Below, in pieces: positions 59,625-64,000 of a DNA stretch of 64,000 nt. The DNA comes from UBA1479 sp040221095. Lineage in GTDB: Bacteria > Pseudomonadota > Alphaproteobacteria > Rhodospirillales > Casp-alpha2. Made by a program: the position numbers and the translations under genes. Positions within the stretch are counted from its first letter, which is position 1; the number at the start of each line of letters is the position of its first letter. Below the pieces are notes generated by a model, which searched no databases, had not been told where the DNA came from, and saw nothing but the letters and a program-made list of their open reading frames with translations. Location: NCBI GenBank assembly GCA_040221095.1, contig JAVJVP010000016.1, positions 62,001-126,000 of the forward strand. Direction: 5' to 3'.

Positions 59625-60938
59625 CTAGAGCTTATGCGTGCGGAAGTCGTAACGCGGCGGCAGTTTCGCCATCAGGTCCTCGCGCGGGATGCGCTTCTTG
59701 AGGACGAACTTGGAGTCTTCGACGCGGCTCATGTAACAGTCGATCATGCCGCTATGGTCTTCCGCACGGAGGATCTTCGAGCCCTGTGGATGGGCCAGGG
59801 AATTCTCCATCTTCAGACCCTCGAGCGCCTCGATCACGCCGGGCGTGTCCTTGTCGCTCTGCCAGCCGGACGCCTCGATGGCCGCCTTGAGGGCGAAGAA
59901 GTTTTCATAGCTCTGCCAGGCGTGGCTCTTGGCCATGACCTTGCCCGACTTTTCATCCTTGGCGTAGACCGGATCGACACCCATCATTTCGATGAACTTG
60001 GCATGGTATTCATCGTTCTTGAATTCCAGCGGACGCGGGAAGTTTTCCAGGAAGTACACGCCCTCGGTGGCGCCGCCGATGTCGCGGGGGTCGATCGCCT
60101 CGATGGTTCCGGACACGGAATACATCTTCATCTTCTCGTCCAGGCGCATGGACTTGGACTGGGTATAGAACGCCACCGACAGGGCGCCGAAGAACACCGA
60201 GAACAGGACTTCCGTTTCTTCCGGAATGCGCGCCAGGTAGGGCACCAGGTCCTTGGTGCCCAGCGGCACGGCGATGGGATCGTTGACCTTGCCGCCGGCG
60301 GCTTCGATCAGCTTGCGGTGTTCCTGATGGTGGCTGTGGCCCCAGGCGTAGTCGGGGAAGATCATGGTCCAGTTCTTGCCCAGGTTCTCCATGGCCCAGG
60401 GCACCCCGGCGGCGGCCAGGGCGTAGGTGTCCGTGCCCGTGCGGAAGCTGTAGCGGGAGCCCTTGGAGCCCGTCGCCTCGGTCGCCTCGCCGCACGAGAA
60501 ATAGGGCGTCTTCAGTTCCGTTGCGATGGGGATCGAGGCCAGCATGATGCCCGAATGGACGGAGCCGACGATGAACGACGCCTTGCGCCGCTGGATCAGC
60601 GAGCGCAGCTTGCGCGCCCCCGCGGCCGGGTTGGATTCCGTGTCCTCGACGGCCAGTTCGACCTTGCGCCCGGCGATGCCGCCGCCTTCGTTGATCACCT
60701 TGACCGCCGCCTGGGCGCATTTGTCGTGCCAATAGCCCCAGGACGAAAACCCGCCGGTCAGTTCGCACTGATGGCCGATCACGATGGGGCCCGACGCCTT
60801 GGCGAAGGCGTTATGGGTAATGCCGAAGTAGGCCGTCGTCGCGGCGGCACCGCCCGCCAGGGCGGTCTGCAGGAAGGATCGCCGGGTCTGGCCCGCGCGG
60901 GGCGCCGGGGCCGGCTTCGATTTCACGTCTTTGGTCAT
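59625..60938 (-). CDS. ABC transporter substrate-binding protein (branched-chain amino acid/urea type)
   Basis: A 437-residue periplasmic binding protein with a twin-arginine signal (TRRSFLQTALAGGAAATTA near residue 18), so it is exported folded. The mature LivJ/UrtA-like fold shows GPIVIGHQCELTGGFSSWGYWHDKCAQAAVKVINEGGGIAGRKVELAVEDTESNP, IGSVHSGIMLASIPIATELKTPYFSCGEATE and FPDYAWGHSHHQEHRKLIEAAGG. The ligand may be an amide, urea-like or nitrile compound, given the adjacent nitrilase. It is the fifth gene in the Liv operon order H-M-G-F-binding protein. Confidence 0.9.
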   Translation of the reverse strand: MTKDVKSKPAPAPRAGQTRRSFLQTALAGGAAATTAYFGITHNAFAKASGPIVIGHQCELTGGFSSWGYWHDKCAQAAVKVINEGGGIAGRKVELAVEDTESNPAAGARKLRSLIQRRKASFIVGSVHSGIMLASIPIATELKTPYFSCGEATEATGSKGSRYSFRTGTDTYALAAAGVPWAMENLGKNWTMIFPDYAWGHSHHQEHRKLIEAAGGKVNDPIAVPLGTKDLVPYLARIPEETEVLFSVFFGALSVAFYTQSKSMRLDEKMKMYSVSGTIEAIDPRDIGGATEGVYFLENFPRPLEFKNDEYHAKFIEMMGVDPVYAKDEKSGKVMAKSHAWQSYENFFALKAAIEASGWQSDKDTPGVIEALEGLKMENSLAHPQGSKILRAEDHSGMIDCYMSRVEDSKFVLKKRIPREDLMAKLPPRYDFRTHKL

Positions 60939-60999
60939 TGTTCTGTCTCCAGCTGGGTTGTGACGGATGGTCGTGAAGCCCCGCCTTCATCGGCGGTTG

Positions 61000-61704
61000 T
61001 TAGACGGTGACCCCGAGATACCGGTGCAGGGTCTCCTTATCGTCCTTGAGGTCCTGGGCGGTGGCCTGGTGCACCACCGCGCCCTTTTCCATGATGTAGA
61101 TGCGCGAGCACAGGCGAAGCGCCGTCTTGATGTTCTGCTCGACCAGCAGGATCGACACCCCGGCGTCGTTGACCGCCTTGATCTCGCGGCGGATGTCCTG
61201 AACCAGGATCGGCATGATGCCCTCGGTCGGCTCGTCCAGGATCAGCAGCCTGGGCTGCATCACCAGGCAGCGCGCGATCGCGAGCATCTGCTGCTCGCCG
61301 CCGGACAAGGTGCCGCCGGGCTGGCGCAGGCGTTCCTTGAGGCGCGGGAAGCGGTCGAATACATAATCGAAGACCTGCGACGGCGGCGTCTTGGTCAGGC
61401 CGATCTCCAGGTTCTCTTTCACGGACAGCGACGGGAAGATGCCCCGCCCCTGGGGCACGTATCCGATCCCCGTCCCCGGGATGGTGTGGGGCGCCATGTC
61501 CGTCAGGCCACAGCCGTTGAACACGATCTCGCCGCCGGTCGCCTTGACCAGGCCCATGATGGTTTTCAGGGTCGTCGTCTTGCCGACGCCGTTGCGGCCG
61601 AGCAGCCCCACCGCCTCGCCGGATTGCACTTGCAGCGACGCCCCCTGCAGGACGTGGACCTTGCCGTAATGGGCGTGGACGGCGTTCAGTTCAAGCATCG
61701 TCAT
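61000..61704 (-). CDS. livF: Branched-chain-type ABC transporter ATP-binding protein LivF
   Basis: A 234-residue ABC ATPase. Walker A is GRNGVGKTT near residue 36, the signature TLSGGEQQML near residue 133, Walker B LLILDEPTEG; IPGTGIGYVPQGRGIFPSLSVKENLEIG is the LivF-type Q-loop region. It powers the importer with LivG. The start overlaps the livG stop by 14 bases, indicating tight coupling. Confidence 0.95.
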   Translation of the reverse strand: MTMLELNAVHAHYGKVHVLQGASLQVQSGEAVGLLGRNGVGKTTTLKTIMGLVKATGGEIVFNGCGLTDMAPHTIPGTGIGYVPQGRGIFPSLSVKENLEIGLTKTPPSQVFDYVFDRFPRLKERLRQPGGTLSGGEQQMLAIARCLVMQPRLLILDEPTEGIMPILVQDIRREIKAVNDAGVSILLVEQNIKTALRLCSRIYIMEKGAVVHQATAQDLKDDKETLHRYLGVTV

Positions 61705-62443
61705 CCCCCAGATAGGCCGTGCGCACGTCGGCGTTTTCGGAAATCTCGGCCGGCGTGCCGCGTGCCAGCACGGTGCCCAGCGCCATGACGATGATGTCGT
61801 CGGAAATGTCGAACACGACCTCGATGTCGTGCTCGATGATGACGATGTCGATGCGCTTGGACAGATCGCGGATCTTCTCCACCGTGCGTTCCGTTTCCGC
61901 CGGGCCCATGCCGCAGATCGGCTCGTCCAGCAGCAGCAGTTTCGGTTCGGTCGCCAGCGCGATGCCGATCTCCAGCAGCGCCACGTCGCCGTAGGACAGG
62001 TTGGCGGCCTCCTGCCCGGCCAGATGGGTCAGCTGCAGTTCCTCGAGCAGCGCATCCGCCCGCTCGTTCGCCGCCCGGCAGGCCTTCATGCCGGTGAACG
62101 GCCGGAACACGCCGAGGCGGGACTGCGCCGCGATCCACAGGTTCTCGCGCACGGTCATGCCGTGGAACACGCTTTTGATCTGCAGCGTGCGGGCCAGGCC
62201 CAGGCGGCTGATCTCATGCACGGAGCAGTTGGTGATGTCCTGGCCCATGAAGCGGATGGAGCCGGCCGACGGGGTCAGAATGCCGGTGACGACGTTGAAC
62301 AGGGTCGTCTTGCCCGCCCCGTTGGGGCCGATCACCGCCGTCAGCTTGCCGCTGTCGACCGTGGCGTGGACGCCGCCGAGCGCGGCCAGACCGCCGAAAT
62401 GCTTCTCGACGCCGTCGATTTCCAGGATCGGGGTCGCGGTCAT
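61691..62443 (-). CDS. livG: Branched-chain-type ABC transporter ATP-binding protein LivG
   Basis: A 250-residue ABC ATPase. Walker A GPNGAGKTT near residue 38, the LivG-type HEISRLGLARTLQIKSVFHGMTVRENL, the signature NLSYGDVALLEIGIALATEP and Walker B LLLLDEP, with ICGMGPAETE in place of the more common AGMNP. The C-terminal AEISENADVRTAYLGDD is typical for LivG. It overlaps livM by 4 bases and livF by 14. Confidence 0.95.
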   Translation of the reverse strand: MTATPILEIDGVEKHFGGLAALGGVHATVDSGKLTAVIGPNGAGKTTLFNVVTGILTPSAGSIRFMGQDITNCSVHEISRLGLARTLQIKSVFHGMTVRENLWIAAQSRLGVFRPFTGMKACRAANERADALLEELQLTHLAGQEAANLSYGDVALLEIGIALATEPKLLLLDEPICGMGPAETERTVEKIRDLSKRIDIVIIEHDIEVVFDISDDIIVMALGTVLARGTPAEISENADVRTAYLGDDDA

Positions 62444-63453
62444 GGCTTGTCCTCCCCTTTCTCATCCATACTGGGCGGGGGCGTTTCCGGGCGCGCGATG
62501 CGGCGGACCAGGGCGTGCCACAGGCCGCCCAGGCCCTTGGGCGCGAAGATCACGACCAGGATGACGATGACGCCGACCAGGATCAGATAGTGTTCCCAGG
62601 CATGGGACAGTTCCTCGCGCAGGATGATCAGCAGCGACGTCCCGACGATGGGGCCGAGCAGCGTCCCCGCCCCGCCGATGATGGCCCAGACCACGGCCTC
62701 GCCCGACACGTGATAGAACATGTAGGAGGCCGAGGCGTAGCGTCCGAAGAAGGCGAACAGCGCCCCCGCGGTCCCGGCCACGAAGCCGGCGATGATGAAG
62801 GCGGTCAGGCGGATCAGATAGACGTTGAGTCCGATCAATGATGCGCGGTGGTCGTTTTCCTTGACCGCGCGAAAGGCGGCGCCGAGCGGGCTTTTCAGGA
62901 TCACCCCCATCAGCGTGTAGCAGATGCCGACGACGGTAATGATGAAGTAGTACTGCACCGTCGGATCGGTCAGCGACAGTTCCCAGTCGCCGATGCTGAT
63001 GATCGGCGGCATGGTGAACGACAGGCCGTCGTCGCCGCCGGTCAGCGGCTTCCACGACAGGGCCGCGAAATAGAAGATCAGCGAGAACACGACGGTGATG
63101 ATGGCGAAGTAATGCCAGGTCAGGCGCACGGCGAGCGCGCCCGCGACCAGGGCCATGGCCGTCGCCATGACGACGCCGAGCCCGAAGGCGGGCCAGAACC
63201 CCAGCCCCAGCTTGGCGACACCGATGGCGACCCCGTACATGCCCATGCCGAAGAACAGGGCCTGGCCGAACGACAGCAGGCCGACATAGCCGAACAGCAG
63301 GTTCACGCTGGCCGCCAGCAGCGACCAGATCAGCATCTCGGAATAGATGTCGACCCAGAACCCGTCGACCACCAGCGGCAGCAGCCAGGGCGCCGCCAGG
63401 GTCAGCAAGGCCACCAGGGCGAGGCCCAGCCGGTTGATCATCGCCGCGCTCAT
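62440..63453 (-). CDS. livM: Branched-chain-type ABC transporter permease LivM
   Basis: A 337-residue permease with about eight to ten membrane spans. NLLFGYVGLLSFGQALFFGMGMYGVAIG near residue 53 and the conserved EAVVWAIIGGAGTLLGPIVGTSLLIILREELS near the C terminus are the LivM signatures. It pairs with LivH to form the translocation path. It overlaps livH by 4 bases (ATGA). Confidence 0.94.
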   Translation of the reverse strand: MSAAMINRLGLALVALLTLAAPWLLPLVVDGFWVDIYSEMLIWSLLAASVNLLFGYVGLLSFGQALFFGMGMYGVAIGVAKLGLGFWPAFGLGVVMATAMALVAGALAVRLTWHYFAIITVVFSLIFYFAALSWKPLTGGDDGLSFTMPPIISIGDWELSLTDPTVQYYFIITVVGICYTLMGVILKSPLGAAFRAVKENDHRASLIGLNVYLIRLTAFIIAGFVAGTAGALFAFFGRYASASYMFYHVSGEAVVWAIIGGAGTLLGPIVGTSLLIILREELSHAWEHYLILVGVIVILVVIFAPKGLGGLWHALVRRIARPETPPPSMDEKGEDKP

Positions 63454-64000
63454 CGTGTCGACCCCGAAAAGATGCCGTGCGGGCGGACCAGAAGGACGAT
63501 GCTCATGAGGCAGAGCGAGCCGATGCGGGCCATGGTCGGGTCCACGAAGCTGGCCATCACCCCTTCGAAGAAGGCGAGCATGACCGCCGCCGCGACCGTG
63601 CCTTCCAGGTTGCCCAGACCGCCGATGATCACGGCCATGAAGCAGAACGGCAGGATGTCGACCCCGGCCTGGAAATCGACGGTGGTGATCGGGCCGGCGA
63701 CGACGCCGCCCAGCGCCGCCATGGCGAAGCCGATGGCGAAGGTCACCATGTAGACCCGGCGGGCCGGGATGCCCATGGCCGTCGCCGTGTCCGGATCAAA
63801 GCGCACGGCGCGCATCCAGGTGCCCAGCTTGGTGCGGTGCAGGAACAGGAAGAAGCAGCCGATGGCCGCGATCGACACCAGGGCCGCGAACAGGCGGTAG
63901 ATTTCGTACTCCAGGCCGAACAGGGGCAGCGTGCCCTCGATGGGGGCGGTCAGGCGGGTCGGCGTGGCGCCGAAGGTGGCCCGCACGCTTTCCTGCAGGA
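63450..64000 (-). CDS. livH: Branched-chain-type ABC transporter permease LivH (partial at right edge)
   Basis: The reading frame runs off the right edge of the window (residues LQES precede the GTG at 63986 in frame), so only about 180 C-terminal residues are seen of the usual 290 or so. They include LGTWMRAVRFDPDTATAMGIPARRVYMVTFAIGFAMAALGGVVAGPI, a typical LivH span, and QAGVDILPFCFMAVIIGGLGNLEGTVAAAVMLAFFEG. It is the upstream gene of the Liv operon. Confidence 0.93.
   Translation of the reverse strand, partial: LQESVRATFGATPTRLTAPIEGTLPLFGLEYEIYRLFAALVSIAAIGCFFLFLHRTKLGTWMRAVRFDPDTATAMGIPARRVYMVTFAIGFAMAALGGVVAGPITTVDFQAGVDILPFCFMAVIIGGLGNLEGTVAAAVMLAFFEGVMASFVDPTMARIGSLCLMSIVLLVRPHGIFSGSTR

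Overview
The window is a gene-dense, high-GC stretch of a chromosome that looks alphaproteobacterial, most likely from the Rhodospirillales side of the class. The basis is a mipZ-type ParA ATPase, a mitochondrial-like complex I accessory subunit (NDUFA12), a DUF2155 protein, a phasin preceded by PhaR-type boxes, and an aroQ-accB-accC-aat block. No rRNA, tRNA, CRISPR array, prophage or transposase was seen. The right end cuts through a livH-type permease gene.

Layout. Bases 1-10714 hold housekeeping genes: flavin-binding protein, TauE-type permease, gamma-carbonic anhydrase with meaB, two hydrolases, a RhlE-like DEAD-box helicase, a thiS-thiG fusion, then aroQ-accB-accC-aat. Convergent to these (10718-12470) are DUF2155, two MCE-domain (MlaD-like) genes and NDUFA12. 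Bases 12870-16589 encode the B12-dependent ribonucleotide reductase NrdJ, followed by a response regulator fused to a metallo-beta-lactamase-fold domain, RidA, an exported hydrolase, a leaderless BtuF-like protein with an acyltransferase partner, and an exported protein built of two four-cysteine repeats. Bases 22444-29039 carry a CoA-transferase, clpS-clpA, a phasin and a penicillin-binding carboxypeptidase with a SPOR domain. Bases 29334-37560, all on the minus strand, hold the nucleotide-sugar set galU-ugd-phosphohexomutase, a DnaJ/VWA pair, mipZ and a molybdopterin oxidoreductase. Bases 37743-46825 are mixed: a GH114-like exported protein, an acyl-CoA synthetase, a DsbA-fold isomerase, ChaC, an orphan fliN, small unknown genes, a type III polyketide synthase with a methyltransferase partner, an aspartic protease and a lipoprotein.

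Bases 46898-64000 are the accessory catabolic part. A GntR regulator with a perfect 14-bp palindrome in the divergent intergenic region sits between a minus-strand set (TRAP transporter dctP and fused dctQM, a 53-residue membrane protein, an IlvD/Edd dehydratase, RraA-type aldolase) and a plus-strand set (PhyH dioxygenase, 2-hydroxyacid dehydrogenase, AtuA and its small partner). This looks like one uptake-and-degradation system for an unknown organic acid. Next to it a second minus-strand operon pairs a Liv-type ABC importer with a nitrilase and a LysR regulator, suggesting import and hydrolysis of a nitrile or similar compound.

A cobalamin theme runs through the window (MeaB, NrdJ, BtuF-like protein). 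Regulatory sites read directly from the bases include two CTGC-N3-GCAG boxes upstream of the phasin, a Crp-type TGTGA-N6-TCACG site, candidate NrdR boxes before nrdJ, the GntR palindrome, several hairpin terminators and two palindromic intergenic repeats. All functional calls come from reading the translations; no database search was possible.
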